From: an uncultured Flavobacteriaceae bacterium
Lineage (GTDB): Bacteria > Bacteroidota > Bacteroidia > Flavobacteriales > Flavobacteriaceae
Length of the DNA: 64,000 nt
Assembly: GCA_905181615.1 (NCBI GenBank)
Contig: CAJIYH010000004.1
Span: 1-64,000, forward strand
Direction: 5' to 3'
Below the pieces are notes generated by a model. It searched no databases, was not told the DNA's origin, and worked only from the letters and a program-made list of their open reading frames with translations. This document shows positions 49,845 through 60,877 of the stretch, piece by piece. The translations under genes were made by a program, and so were the position numbers. How positions within the stretch are numbered: position 1 is the stretch's first letter; each line of letters starts with the position of its first letter.

Positions 49845-50832
49845 ATATTTCTAATAGTGTAACAATTCCAAACCCTAAAAGTATGAAAAGCATTACGTAG
49901 ATGTTTTGTATTTCGTTTAGATTCGGCCAAATTAATTCTTGCCTGGTGACTTCGGATTCTATAACCGTTTTGTTCCCTACTAATTTCCAAGGCCAAGTTA
50001 TACTCAATGAACCGAGAATAAAACCAATTAATAGGGCTGTTATTTTTTTTGGATAATATTTTAAAAGCCAGCGGAGAACTTTTGATAAAACGAGTAAACC
50101 GGTTACAGAGCCTAAAGTGAAAACCAGTAATACACCTAGAAGGTTCATTCGAGCAGGATCATCAGTAAAGCTGAAATCAAAAGAAACTATATCTCCAAGT
50201 GAATAATAAAGTGCATTTACTGAATCGATTAATAAAAGTGTATAGTTCCCTAGAACCAGTATTAGAAATGACCCTGAAAGCCCCGGTAATATCATTCCAC
50301 TAATGCTAAGCATGCCACATAAAAAAACAAATGACAAGTTGTCGTTTTCTTGCCCAGGAGTTACTAAAGACAAAAGGATTCCAAAGCTAGCGCCTAGTAT
50401 AATCAAGATGTATTCTTTATAGCTAAACTTTTTTTCCTTAACCCAAATATGAATAACAGAGGCTAGAATCATACCAAAAAAGAATCCCCATACTTGTTTA
50501 GGATAGTGCTGAATTAAACGATCTAAAATCAAAGAAGCACTAAAGAAACTAAGAATTACTCCTGTGAAGAGCAACGTTAAAAAAGAGCCATTTACGTAGT
50601 TGTAGAACGCTTTAAATTCTGTTTTAAGAAGTAAGGATAAAGCCGTTTTATTGAACTTAGAAAATGAAAAAATAAGTTCTTCATAAAACCCTGCCGCTAA
50701 GGCTACAATCCCACCCGAAATTCCTGGGATTTTATTAGCTATTCCCATAGCAATTCCCTTGCAAATCAAGATAATTTTTTGGCTGTTACTTTTTTTAAGT
50801 TGCATCAGTTTTTTTGCTCGAATTTCGTTCAA
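49822..50832 (-). CDS. DUF368 domain-containing membrane protein (copy 2)
   Basis: GIAMGIANKIPGISGGIVALAAGFYEEL and ILPGLSGSFLILVLGNY. Confidence 0.93.
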   Translation of the reverse strand: MNEIRAKKLMQLKKSNSQKIILICKGIAMGIANKIPGISGGIVALAAGFYEELIFSFSKFNKTALSLLLKTEFKAFYNYVNGSFLTLLFTGVILSFFSASLILDRLIQHYPKQVWGFFFGMILASVIHIWVKEKKFSYKEYILIILGASFGILLSLVTPGQENDNLSFVFLCGMLSISGMILPGLSGSFLILVLGNYTLLLIDSVNALYYSLGDIVSFDFSFTDDPARMNLLGVLLVFTLGSVTGLLVLSKVLRWLLKYYPKKITALLIGFILGSLSITWPWKLVGNKTVIESEVTRQELIWPNLNEIQNIYVMLFILLGFGIVTLLEIYEKRNAK

Positions 50833-51733
50833 GGAAATATAGAAAAAGAAATCCGATAATCATCAATATAACAGCAATAACAACTTGAGGGTCTCCTTCG
50901 TAATTCCATGGAGAAGTGAATTCTGTTTGGCCACCATTTTTTTTTTGCCAAGGCCATATTTTTGGTAAAGCACCTCCCATAAACCCAATCAGAAGCATTA
51001 AAGTACCTTGTTTATGTTTATCAAAGAGCCATTTTAGGATTTTGGTAAACGATTTCAATCCAACTATAATTCCAAGACCAATAACTAAAAGTCGCGAGTA
51101 GATCAAAACAAAGTTGTCCCATTCAAAATTTATGAGGGCAAGAATACTGTTTTTTGAAGTGTGTATTACAGTCTCATATGCACCCAGCAGAATATAAATA
51201 AACGAACCTGAAATTCCAGGAAGTATCATGGCGATGATGGCAATCATAGAACAGAAAAAGAGGTACGGTAAACTTACTTCATCTCCGCTAGGGGTTATTT
51301 GTGTTATGCTGTATGCAAGGACAAAACCGGAAATTAATAAGGTTATAGATGTAATTGAATTTGGTTTATTTTGTTTCAGTAACAAAACAATACTGCCGCA
51401 AATCAATCCAAAAAAGAATGCCCATACGGGTATAGGGTATTCTATTAAAAGATCATGAATAATGCCAGAAAAAAACACAATACTTGATCCAATACCCAGA
51501 ATTAACGGAAGTAGAAACCGACCATTTATTTTATTCCAAAATTCGGAAAAGCCTTCTTTTTTTAGCACCAGTAAAGAAGTAAGATTGAGATTATCTATAG
51601 AGTCGATTAGCTCTTCATAAATCCCACTAATTAAGGCAATTGTCCCTCCTGAAACTCCAGGAATCACATCAGCTATTCCCATAGCCACTCCTTTCAGGAA
51701 AACACTAAGTTTTGATACAGGTTTGTTTTTCAA
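50795..51733 (-). CDS. DUF368 domain-containing membrane protein (copy 1)
   Basis: GVAMGIADVIPGVSGGTIALISGIYEEL and ILPGISGSFIYILLGAY. Confidence 0.94.
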   Translation of the reverse strand: MKNKPVSKLSVFLKGVAMGIADVIPGVSGGTIALISGIYEELIDSIDNLNLTSLLVLKKEGFSEFWNKINGRFLLPLILGIGSSIVFFSGIIHDLLIEYPIPVWAFFFGLICGSIVLLLKQNKPNSITSITLLISGFVLAYSITQITPSGDEVSLPYLFFCSMIAIIAMILPGISGSFIYILLGAYETVIHTSKNSILALINFEWDNFVLIYSRLLVIGLGIIVGLKSFTKILKWLFDKHKQGTLMLLIGFMGGALPKIWPWQKKNGGQTEFTSPWNYEGDPQVVIAVILMIIGFLFLYFLERNSSKKTDAT

Positions 51734-51761
51734 AAAATAAAATTAAAACAAGTTGACGTTA

Positions 51762-53126
51762 TTAAATGTCGAAGATCGACTTAAATTCAGGAAACAGATT
51801 TAAAAATGTTTCTGATGGTACTGTTTTGTTTTTTAGAAGGTTTTGAATAAAATAATCCGCTTCATTTAAACGGCTTAATCTTTTATAGCTTCCCGCAATT
51901 CTGAAATCTATTTCATTAGAGTCAGGATAAAACTCTTTTGCTTGATTACCAATAGAAATTAACTTTTCCCATTCATTGAGGAAGATTAAAGTGTTCATCC
52001 ATTCTAACCAAATTTCGAGTTCGTAGTTGCCGAGTTCAATGGTGCTCTGATAAGCGATTTCAGCTTCGGTATACTGCCCTAGGGTTTGTAATAGCAACGC
52101 ATTTCTTTTATTATACCCAACACTATTGTTGTTAATTAGAAGCGCCTCTTTAGTGAAGTATAATGCTTTTTCGATGTTCTTCTGGTAAATGTAAAAATCA
52201 ATTAAAGCGACCCAGCTTTTCTCGCTAGAGGGATCTTCTTTTACAGATTTTTTATAGTATTGAATAGCTAACAAATCATTTCTAAGTAATTCATGGCACT
52301 TTGCTATTCTCAAATATGCATAAGAACTAGGGTCATCTATTTGGTTAGAGATTTGATAATTTTCTATAGCTTCATTTAAGCGTCCCATCTTTTCAAGGAC
52401 TTTCCCTTTTTCAATATAGGCTCCAGTAAATTGATCTTCTGAAATGATAGCGAAATCAAATGCACTTAGCGCCTCTTCGTTACAGTTTAGATTTAAATAC
52501 TGTTTTCCAACCTCATGCCATGCAATTTCATTGTATGGATTTTTTTCTAAAAGAGAATTAAGAACTTCTACAGCTTCTTCATACTCTTTTAGGTATTCTA
52601 AACAGTAGAGTAAGTTGTAGAGTACTTGATAATCTTCAGGATCCTCATTTAAGCAAAGCTTGAAATTTTCTTTGGCTTTATAATAATCTTCAATAACCAT
52701 ATATTCCATTCCAAGTAGGCACCATATTTCAGTGAGTTCCTCGGCATATTGGAGTGCTTCTTGAAGTAATTCGATAGCAGCTCTATGCTCTTTGTTTTTT
52801 GAATAAATAGTAGCTTTTTGAACAAATATTTCTTGGTTGTGTGGATCAAGTTCTTCTATTATTTCTAAAAGCAATTTAGCTTGATCATCTGCACCGTCAA
52901 AAATTAGAAGCTCGGATTTTAAGAGTAACAAATCGCTGTGAACAGGATGTTGTTTTGTGGCTAGATGTAATGCTTTTTTTGCAAGATTAATTTCTCCAGA
53001 ATCTATGTAGTACTGGATGATGCATTCAAAATCCTCAGCATCAAAGTAGTAAACCTCATTCGTTTTGAGCATTTGCTCAAATCTTGGTATGGGTGAATCA
53101 GAATTGTCTGAATAAGAGTTCTTCAT
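51762..53126 (-). CDS. Tetratricopeptide repeat protein
   Basis: Successive TPR units (e.g. AWHEVGKQYLNLNCNEEALSAFDFAI); start MKNSYSDNSDSP at 53126 preferred over the upstream in-frame M. Confidence 0.88.
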   Translation of the reverse strand: MKNSYSDNSDSPIPRFEQMLKTNEVYYFDAEDFECIIQYYIDSGEINLAKKALHLATKQHPVHSDLLLLKSELLIFDGADDQAKLLLEIIEELDPHNQEIFVQKATIYSKNKEHRAAIELLQEALQYAEELTEIWCLLGMEYMVIEDYYKAKENFKLCLNEDPEDYQVLYNLLYCLEYLKEYEEAVEVLNSLLEKNPYNEIAWHEVGKQYLNLNCNEEALSAFDFAIISEDQFTGAYIEKGKVLEKMGRLNEAIENYQISNQIDDPSSYAYLRIAKCHELLRNDLLAIQYYKKSVKEDPSSEKSWVALIDFYIYQKNIEKALYFTKEALLINNNSVGYNKRNALLLQTLGQYTEAEIAYQSTIELGNYELEIWLEWMNTLIFLNEWEKLISIGNQAKEFYPDSNEIDFRIAGSYKRLSRLNEADYFIQNLLKNKTVPSETFLNLFPEFKSIFDI

Positions 53127-53224
53127 AAACGGATAACTATCTTTTATTAAAGTTATGGCAGAACACTGCATTTAAATTGCCCCGATTCATATTGTTTTTA
53201 ACAAAGTAATTAACAGTTTTGATG

Positions 53225-54410
53225 TTATAAATCATTTAAAACTTCGTTTATAATTGTGCATCCTTTTCTTATTTCCTCTAAAGAAATATTAAGAGGAGGT
53301 GATATCCTCACTGCTTTTTTCTCCCATAATAACCAGAATAAAATCAATCCTTTTTCCATGCTTTTTAGAACTACTTGATTCGCAATTTCTTCGCTTTCAA
53401 AAAAAGGAGCAAGCATCAGTCCAGTGCCGTTTATATGCTTAATTGTAGGGTGCTATTAATAGGCTTCTGAACAATTTTTCTTTTTCTGCAATCGCTTCAA
53501 TGATGTGTTCAGATTTTATGGTTCTTAGGGTTGCTAGTGCAGCAGATGCAATTACAGGATTCCCGCCAAAAGTTGTTATATGCCCTAGTTTTGGTTGTTC
53601 CGAAAGCAATTTCATATGTTCAGATGAACTGCTAAACGCTCCAATTGGTAATCCTCCTCCCATTCCTTTTCCCATAACTAAAATGTCTGGAACTACGTCA
53701 AAGTGTTCAAATCCAAATAGTTTTCCTGTTCTTCCAAAACCAGGTTGTATTTCGTCTAGAATGAGCATTGCTCCAACTGCTTCACACTTACGTTTTACTT
53801 TCTTTAAATAATCATTTTTGGGAACTATAAATCCAGCTCCTCCTTGAATTGTTTCAAGTAATACAGCTGCTGTTTGCGTTGTTATTTTTTCTAAATCCTT
53901 CTCCTCATTAAATTCAATGAATTGAATTCCAGGCAATAAAGGACGATAAGCTTTTTTTTGGTTCTCTGCGCCTAAAAGACTTAATGCCCCATGCGTACTT
54001 CCATGATATGCATTATGGGCTGCAATTAATCCACCTCTTCCGGTTACGCGTTTGGCTAGTTTTATAGCTCCTTCTATAGCCTCAGTACCCGAATTCACTA
54101 GATAGGTAACCTTCAAGCTATCTGGCAGCTCTTTCGCAAGTTCTTTAGCTAAATTTACAGCAGGCTCTTGAGCAAATTCGCCATAAACCATAACGTGTAA
54201 ATAACGTTCACTTTGTGCTTTAATAGCCGCTACAATGTTTGGATGACAATGCCCTAAACTACAAGCAGATACTCCAGCAACAAAATCTAGATATTTCTTT
54301 TCATCCGTGTCATAAACATAACTTCCTTTTGCATGATCTATCTCTATTCCGAGAGGGAAGGGGGTCGTCTTTGCTTGATATTTTAAGAAGTCTCTTTGAA
54401 GTTCTTTCAT
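53225..54410 (-). pseudogene. Class-III (ornithine/aspartate-type) aminotransferase interrupted by a frameshift near 53450-53453
   Basis: 323-aa ORF ends ...EKLFRSLLIAPYN*; the conserved C-terminus (PTIKHINGTGLMLAPFFESEE...GLILFWLLWEKKAVRISPPLNIS) continues in another frame. Confidence 0.88.
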
Positions 54411-56038
54411 TCTTTGGTTATTGTAACTTCGGGTATGTTGGATTTTTCCCCATCATCGTTTTCGAAAAGGTCTTCAAATGTTTCAGGTCGTTCGTTTCTT
54501 CTCCAAAGGAACCCTTTCAACTTTCTTAAGTTTCGATCAATTTGTTCTTCTGGAAATACTTCTCCTTCTGGACTTACATAAAATGAAATTTCATTAATTT
54601 CATTATTATCAAAAACAATATCAATTGCACTGCAAATGGTTTTATTAATACCGATTAATTCTCCTGCTTCTGAGTACAGATAATAAATTACCATGGTATT
54701 TTTAATAACGTCTAAATTTTTTAAAGCTCCTTCTTCAAAATTCCCATAGAGTTCACTTCCTACAATTTGATTATAGCCATCGGCACTCAGGGAGTCTTTT
54801 TCAATTATGAATGCATTCCCAAAGATTTGTAAAGAGTCTAATTTTTTCTCACCAGGTTCTGTTAAAAGATGAATAACTTCACCGCTCATTTGACTTGCTC
54901 CAAACCACAAAACAGGGTTTCTAGAGTTCTTTTCATCATCGCTTAGAATTTGATCTTCCTTTTTTGATAACGGTCGTTTATGAAGTTCAATTTTACCAAT
55001 TTGGTCATCTAAGTAAAGTGAATCTGATTTACCTCTAATATCAGATTTTAATATCTTAACCCCATAATATCCTCTCAAAACTCTATGTTCAGGAGGTCCA
55101 GTTCCTATAAGGGTATCTGCTTTTATGTATAAAGAATCTTTTTCTAAAATATTAATAGCATATGCTCTTCGAGTAATAATTGCGGAGTCTTTTGCTTTAA
55201 ATATTTCAGCATAATTCCCTCTAATAATTGAGTTGTTAATCGTGTCTGTTATAGAAACATCATTTGTAGCTGCTGCATATTCTCTTTCGTTTTCAAAATA
55301 TAAACTATCTCCTTTGATGATCTTTTCATTGTAATTGATAAGAGCATTTTCCTTGAAATTTCCTTGTTGTGTGTCTAGATTATAAAACCCTCGCTCACAG
55401 TAAATGTCATAATCTTCTCCAATAATTTTAGTTGGACCGTATAAAAAAGCTTTGTTTGTTTCTGTAAAATAATCTAGTTGGGCAGAGTTGACTTTATATT
55501 CGGGGTTGTCGATACGAACATTTGAAATGAAACGATACTTTTTTTCATTCATAAAGTATTTTCCTCGGTTACTTTTCAAAACACTGCTGCTATCTACTAT
55601 CGTTCCCGGGGTTTCGTAGTAGGCTATATTTGCGTTTCTATCCAGATATAGAGTATCTGTCTCTAGAGTCATGTCGGGTTGTTTCAAAAAAACATTTCCC
55701 CATGCTATAGCTTGTCCGTTTGCTCCGTCGTACTCAAGATAATCACTTGTCATTCTAAGCGTGTCACCTTGCTTAAAAACCACATCACCACTGGCTTCAA
55801 AAAAGTTTTTCTTTGAATAAAAAAACGATTTATTTGATTTTACAAGGGCCCCTTTATGGAATAGATGAACACGTGTTTTTCCTTTTCTTAGTAGAATATT
55901 TGCTCCAGGATATAAAGCTTCATCTTTTTCAAATGAACCTGCTTGTCTGATTTCTACAATTTTAGATTCTTGAGCAGATATAGCTCCTGACCAAAAACTA
56001 ATAAAGAGGTATAAAACAAGTTTTTTTGAAAATTTCAA
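54407..56038 (-). CDS. OstA-like LPS-transport family protein
   Basis: Signal peptide, LptA/OstA-type beta repeats (YSKKNFFEASGDVVFKQGDTLRMTSDYLEYDGANGQAIAWGNVFL). Confidence 0.88.
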   Translation of the reverse strand: MKFSKKLVLYLFISFWSGAISAQESKIVEIRQAGSFEKDEALYPGANILLRKGKTRVHLFHKGALVKSNKSFFYSKKNFFEASGDVVFKQGDTLRMTSDYLEYDGANGQAIAWGNVFLKQPDMTLETDTLYLDRNANIAYYETPGTIVDSSSVLKSNRGKYFMNEKKYRFISNVRIDNPEYKVNSAQLDYFTETNKAFLYGPTKIIGEDYDIYCERGFYNLDTQQGNFKENALINYNEKIIKGDSLYFENEREYAAATNDVSITDTINNSIIRGNYAEIFKAKDSAIITRRAYAINILEKDSLYIKADTLIGTGPPEHRVLRGYYGVKILKSDIRGKSDSLYLDDQIGKIELHKRPLSKKEDQILSDDEKNSRNPVLWFGASQMSGEVIHLLTEPGEKKLDSLQIFGNAFIIEKDSLSADGYNQIVGSELYGNFEEGALKNLDVIKNTMVIYYLYSEAGELIGINKTICSAIDIVFDNNEINEISFYVSPEGEVFPEEQIDRNLRKLKGFLWRRNERPETFEDLFENDDGEKSNIPEVTITKE

Positions 56039-56059
56039 GATGTTGATTTAAATTTTCGT

Positions 56060-57331
56060 TTAACGGAAAATCGTTTGTTTTCGATCGGGTCCTACAGAAA
56101 CAATTTTGATTGGTGTTTCTAATTCTTTTTCAAGGTAGGCTATGTATTCATTAAAAGATTTTGGGAATTGATCTTCAGAAGTTAATTGTGTAAGATCTTC
56201 TTTCCATCCATCTAATTCTATATATTCTGGAGTTACATGTTCAGGTTCAATACTAAACGGTAAATGATCGATCGATCCTTCTGATGTTTTGTATGTGGTA
56301 CATACTTTTATAGTTTCAAATCCAGAGAGTACATCTCCTTTCATCATCATTAGTTGAGTAACACCATTAACACGTATAGCATACTTAAGAGCGACTAAAT
56401 CAATCCACCCGCAGCGTCTAGCACGGCCAGTTGTAGCTCCAAATTCCATTCCAACACGTCCCATGGTTTCTCCATCTTCATCAAATAGTTCGGTAGGGAA
56501 AGGCCCACTTCCAACTCGAGTTGCATATGCTTTAAAAATCCCAAAAACATCTCCAATAGTATTTGGAGCAATTCCAAGGCCTGTACACGCACCTGCAGCT
56601 GTTGTAGTAGATGAGGTAACAAAAGGATAAGTTCCAAAGTCAATATCAAGTAAAGAACCTTGAGCACCTTCAGCTAATACTTTTTTTCCTTCTTTTAGTG
56701 CTGAATGAAGTAAGTTTTCACTGTCAACAAAAGGAAGCTTTTTAAGTTCTTCTATTGCCTTAAAAAACACTTCTTCAAGCACAGCTAAGTCAAATTCAAT
56801 TTTACCTTCATAAGATCCAAGCATTTTTAAATGCTTTTTCTTTAAATTCTCATATCGTTTTTTCCAGTCGGGTAATAAGATGTCTCCAACTCGAATTCCG
56901 TTACGACCTGTTTTATCCATATAGGTAGGTCCAATTCCTTTTAAAGTAGAACCAATTTTAGCTTTTCCTTTTGAAGCCTCCGAAGCTGCATCTAATAGAC
57001 GGTGAGTTGGTAAAATTAAATGTGCTTTTTTTGATATGAGAAGCTTGTTTGGAAAGTCTATATGAAAGGGTGCTAATTTCTCGATCTCTGTTTGAAAAAT
57101 AACAGGGTCTATAACCACTCCATTTCCAATTAAATTGAGTGCTGTTGGATGAAATATACCGGAAGGAATTGTATGTAATACATGTGAAAATCCATCAAAT
57201 TTTAAAGTATGACCCGCGTTTGGGCCTCCTTGAAAACGTGCTATAATATCGTAATTTTCGGTCAGGACATCTACAATTTTTCCTTTCCCTTCGTCTCCCC
57301 ATTGGAGACCTAATAATAAGTCAATAGACAT
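56060..57331 (-). CDS. purA: Adenylosuccinate synthase
   Basis: LLLGLQWGDEGKGKIVDVL, GGPNAGHT, GIGPTYMDKTGRNGIRVGD. Confidence 0.98.
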   Translation of the reverse strand: MSIDLLLGLQWGDEGKGKIVDVLTENYDIIARFQGGPNAGHTLKFDGFSHVLHTIPSGIFHPTALNLIGNGVVIDPVIFQTEIEKLAPFHIDFPNKLLISKKAHLILPTHRLLDAASEASKGKAKIGSTLKGIGPTYMDKTGRNGIRVGDILLPDWKKRYENLKKKHLKMLGSYEGKIEFDLAVLEEVFFKAIEELKKLPFVDSENLLHSALKEGKKVLAEGAQGSLLDIDFGTYPFVTSSTTTAAGACTGLGIAPNTIGDVFGIFKAYATRVGSGPFPTELFDEDGETMGRVGMEFGATTGRARRCGWIDLVALKYAIRVNGVTQLMMMKGDVLSGFETIKVCTTYKTSEGSIDHLPFSIEPEHVTPEYIELDGWKEDLTQLTSEDQFPKSFNEYIAYLEKELETPIKIVSVGPDRKQTIFR

Positions 57332-57347
57332 AGTATACTAATAGTTT

Positions 57348-57791
57348 TTATGATTCTTTTTTGGTTCCGTAAAAGTATAAAGAATGATGATGAATATCAA
57401 CATTAAAAACCTCCTCGATTGTTTTTTTTATGCTTTGTATTCTAGGATCGCAAAATTCTTTTACTTCACCTGTGTCTGTAAGTATGATGTGATCATGTTG
57501 TTTGTCAAAAAATGATTTTTCATATTGCGCTTGGTTGTTTTCGAATTGATGTTTTCTTACCAATCCAGATTCAAGTAAAAGATCGATTGTATTGTACAAT
57601 GTAGCTCTACTAACACGGTAATTTTTGTTTTTCATCATGATGTACAATGATTCAATATCAAAATGATCATCGTTTTCATAGATTTCATGTAGAATTGCAA
57701 AACGTTCAGGAGTTTTTCGGTGCTTTTTTTGATCCAAAAAATTAATGAAGACACCTTTTACGATTTCTTGAGGATTTTGTGTTTCCGCCAT
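57348..57791 (-). CDS. Fur-family transcriptional regulator
   Basis: [46 protein letters not shown]; start at MAETQ (57791). Confidence 0.92.
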   Translation of the reverse strand: MAETQNPQEIVKGVFINFLDQKKHRKTPERFAILHEIYENDDHFDIESLYIMMKNKNYRVSRATLYNTIDLLLESGLVRKHQFENNQAQYEKSFFDKQHDHIILTDTGEVKEFCDPRIQSIKKTIEEVFNVDIHHHSLYFYGTKKES

Positions 57792-57828
57792 TATCACGAT
57801 TTAGATTACAAATGTATTGTTTCTTTAA

Positions 57829-60030
57829 CTATTCTCGGGTAACTTTTTCAATTCCATTTATTTTTAACAAATTGTTAACCAGTTTGTCTAAAGTAACACT
57901 GTTTTTTATTCCAACGCTTATACTGCCATTAAAAAGCCCTTCTTCGGAATCAAAATTTAGCTTAAATATATCAACATTCATATTGTTAGAAATAACTCGA
58001 GTCACTTGGTTAACTATACCTGTTTGGTCAATCCCACTAAGTTTTAATTTAGCATTGAATTGTTGTTCAGAAGAATCAACCCACCATGCAGGCAATACCC
58101 GATAAGCAAAGTTGGATTGAAGTGATAAAGAGTTTGGGCAGTCATGCCTATGAACTTTAATTCCTTCATTAATTGTTACAAACCCAAAAACCTTGTCACC
58201 AGCTATTGGTGTACAACATTTTGATAAGGAATAGGGGAGTTCTTCTTTGTCTTTTCCAAAAACTAATTTATCATAATTAGAGGTAAATTCTGCTCGGTCT
58301 TCGATTTTTTTTCGATTCGAAGAGGGCATACGTTTTTTAATAAAATTTAAGAACGTATTGTTATAATTTGCTGCAAAATCTTTCAACTTTTTATTGTCCA
58401 GAGTTCCTATTCCTACACGATAAAATAAGTCTAGGCTAGTATTTACTTTGAAATATGAAACAAGTCTTCGAATAGTTCTTTCATTAAGATTTATTTTCAG
58501 TTGTTTTAGCTTTCTCCTTAGTAATTCTCTACCATCTTCCGAAATGCGTTTTTTCTCTTCATTTAATGCTGCTTTTATTCGCGTGCGCGCTCTAGAAGTT
58601 ATTACATGATCCAACCAGTTTGCGGTTGGTTTTGAGTTTTCTGAAGTAATGATTTCTACATTTTCTCCACTCTTTAATGTACGACTTAGAGGGACTAACT
58701 TCCCATTAATCCTAGCTCCTCTTGCTTTAGCTCCAATTTCTGTGTGAATACTAAAAGCAAAATCTAATATGGAAGAACCCGTAGGGAGGGATTTTAATTC
58801 TCCTTGCGGTGTAAATACAAAAATTTCTTCTGCATATAAATTAAGTTTAAAGTCTTCGACAAAGTCAACTGCATTACCATCTTTGTTTTCTAGAACTTCT
58901 TGAACACGATTCAGCCAGGTGTCAATTCCACTTTCTTTTTGTTCACCTTGTTTATACTTAAAATGAGCAGCGTACCCTTTCTCAGCAATTTCATGCATTC
59001 GTTCCGAACGTATTTGTACTTCAACCCATTTGTTATTGGGCCCCATAACAGTAATATGAAGTGATTCATATCCATTTGATTTTGGAGAAGAAATCCAATC
59101 TCTTAATCGGGTAGGGTTAGGGATAAAGTGATCTGTAATTATCGAATAGATTTTCCAGGCTAAGAACTTTTCGTTCTTAGGTGTTGATTTATAAACCACC
59201 CGAATTGCAAATTTGTCAAATACCCCTTCATAAGGAATATTTTGTTTTTGCATTTTCATGTGAATCGAGAAAATAGATTTATTTCTACCCTTGATGAAGT
59301 ATTTTAAACGCTCACCATTCAGAGATTTCTCAATGAAGGTGGAGAAGTCTTTGATGTATTTCTTTTGTTCATCCTGACTATCGTCTATTTTACTCTTGAT
59401 TCCGTCAAATCTGAGAGGCTCTGTGTATTTTAAGCTTAAATCTTCAAGCTCTGTTTTAATATTATACATTCCAATTCTATGCGCAATGGGGGCATAGATA
59501 TATAAAGTTTCTGATGCAATTTTGACCTGTTTATGTTCGGGCATAGCATCCATGGTTTGCATATTATGCAAACGATCTGCAATCTTGATTATGATTACCC
59601 TAATATCATCATTTAAAGTTAATAGCATTTTCCTGAAGTTCTCTGCTTGCAGTGAAATATCTGTGTCTTTTTTTAGATGTGAAATTTTAGTTAGTCCATA
59701 TACTATTTTGGCAACAGTACTTCCAAAAAGACGTTCAATGTCATCAAGTGTATAATCCGTGTCTTCAATAGTATCATGAAGTAATGCAGCAGCAATTGAA
59801 GCAGCATCTAAACCAATTTCAGATGCTACAATTTTTGCTACAGCAATTGGATGAAAAATATAAGCTTCGCCTGATTTTCTTCTTTGGTTTTTATGAGCAT
59901 CAACAGCAGTGTCAAAAGCAAGTCGAATAAGCTTTTTGTCCTCATCTGTGAGTTGAAGGTAACTGATCCTAAGCAATTCTTTGTATTGCTTTGCAATTTC
60001 CTTATTCTCTATCTGTTGGTCGATTATCAT
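57829..60030 (-). CDS. RelA/SpoT bifunctional (p)ppGpp synthetase/hydrolase
   Basis: HD domain ALLHDTIEDTDYTLDDIERLFG, synthetase YESLHITVMGPNNKWVEVQIRSERMHEIAEKGYAAHFKYK, TGS and ACT domains. Confidence 0.96.
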   Translation of the reverse strand: MIIDQQIENKEIAKQYKELLRISYLQLTDEDKKLIRLAFDTAVDAHKNQRRKSGEAYIFHPIAVAKIVASEIGLDAASIAAALLHDTIEDTDYTLDDIERLFGSTVAKIVYGLTKISHLKKDTDISLQAENFRKMLLTLNDDIRVIIIKIADRLHNMQTMDAMPEHKQVKIASETLYIYAPIAHRIGMYNIKTELEDLSLKYTEPLRFDGIKSKIDDSQDEQKKYIKDFSTFIEKSLNGERLKYFIKGRNKSIFSIHMKMQKQNIPYEGVFDKFAIRVVYKSTPKNEKFLAWKIYSIITDHFIPNPTRLRDWISSPKSNGYESLHITVMGPNNKWVEVQIRSERMHEIAEKGYAAHFKYKQGEQKESGIDTWLNRVQEVLENKDGNAVDFVEDFKLNLYAEEIFVFTPQGELKSLPTGSSILDFAFSIHTEIGAKARGARINGKLVPLSRTLKSGENVEIITSENSKPTANWLDHVITSRARTRIKAALNEEKKRISEDGRELLRRKLKQLKINLNERTIRRLVSYFKVNTSLDLFYRVGIGTLDNKKLKDFAANYNNTFLNFIKKRMPSSNRKKIEDRAEFTSNYDKLVFGKDKEELPYSLSKCCTPIAGDKVFGFVTINEGIKVHRHDCPNSLSLQSNFAYRVLPAWWVDSSEQQFNAKLKLSGIDQTGIVNQVTRVISNNMNVDIFKLNFDSEEGLFNGSISVGIKNSVTLDKLVNNLLKINGIEKVTRE

Positions 60031-60075
60031 TGTAAGAGTAAATTACGGAAACTAATTTAGCTTCCAAAATTTTTC

Positions 60076-60873
60076 TTATAAGTTTCTTTGTCGAACAGCC
60101 TCAAAAAGTATAACTCCAGCTGCTACAGAAACATTAAGTGAATCATTAACGCCTTGCATTGGGATTTGAATATGATTGTCAGAGCGATGTAACCATCCCT
60201 CTGACAGCCCTTTATCTTCCGTCCCCACAGCTATTGCTGTAGATGAAGTGTAATTTTCGCTAGTATATGATTTTGATTTTTCTGAAAGGGCGGCACTAAA
60301 TAGTTTGATGTTTTTAAACTCTATAAAACTAAAAACTTCATCTTGAGTTGCAATTACAATTGGAATTGAAAATAAACAACCCACGCTTGAGCGTATTACA
60401 TTAGGATTATAAAGATCTGTTCTTGGATCGATTATTATCATGGCATCGATCTTAGCAGCATCAACAGTTCGAGCCAAAGCCCCAATATTTCCGGGTTTCT
60501 CTAGAGATTCTGCAATAAGAATCAAGCTGTTTTCTTTTAACTTCAATTCCGCTAGCCGATGTTCTTTTTTTTGACAAATCCCTAAAACATCTGATGTTGA
60601 GCGGTAGCATAATGTTTTAAATAAAGTAACAGACAACTCGTATAGCTGTCCGTCTTTATTTTGCATCATACCAGCAATACTCTCGGTTTTGTCAGATCGT
60701 TTTGAATCGGTTATATAGAGTTCATCGAGGATATATCCGGCTTCGATTGCATAGGTGAGTTCTTTGCTACCTTCAATTACAAATTGATTACTTTCTGACC
60801 TTTTTCTAGCCTTTTCTTGAAGGCCCTTCACTTTTTTTATTTGTGAATTTTGGGCGCTAGAAATGTATTTCAT
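60076..60873 (-). CDS. TrmH/SpoU-family RNA 2'-O-methyltransferase
   Basis: ISSAQNSQIKKVKGLQEKARKRSESNQFVIEG, EKPGNIGALARTVDAA, GTEDKGLSEGW, IPMQGVNDSLNVSVAAGVILFE. Confidence 0.94.
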   Translation of the reverse strand: MKYISSAQNSQIKKVKGLQEKARKRSESNQFVIEGSKELTYAIEAGYILDELYITDSKRSDKTESIAGMMQNKDGQLYELSVTLFKTLCYRSTSDVLGICQKKEHRLAELKLKENSLILIAESLEKPGNIGALARTVDAAKIDAMIIIDPRTDLYNPNVIRSSVGCLFSIPIVIATQDEVFSFIEFKNIKLFSAALSEKSKSYTSENYTSSTAIAVGTEDKGLSEGWLHRSDNHIQIPMQGVNDSLNVSVAAGVILFEAVRQRNL

Positions 60874-60877
60874 TCAG

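Noticed and set aside
57779-58105. 108-aa plus-strand ORF
   Set aside because: Antisense to the end of the RelA/SpoT gene; no supporting features.
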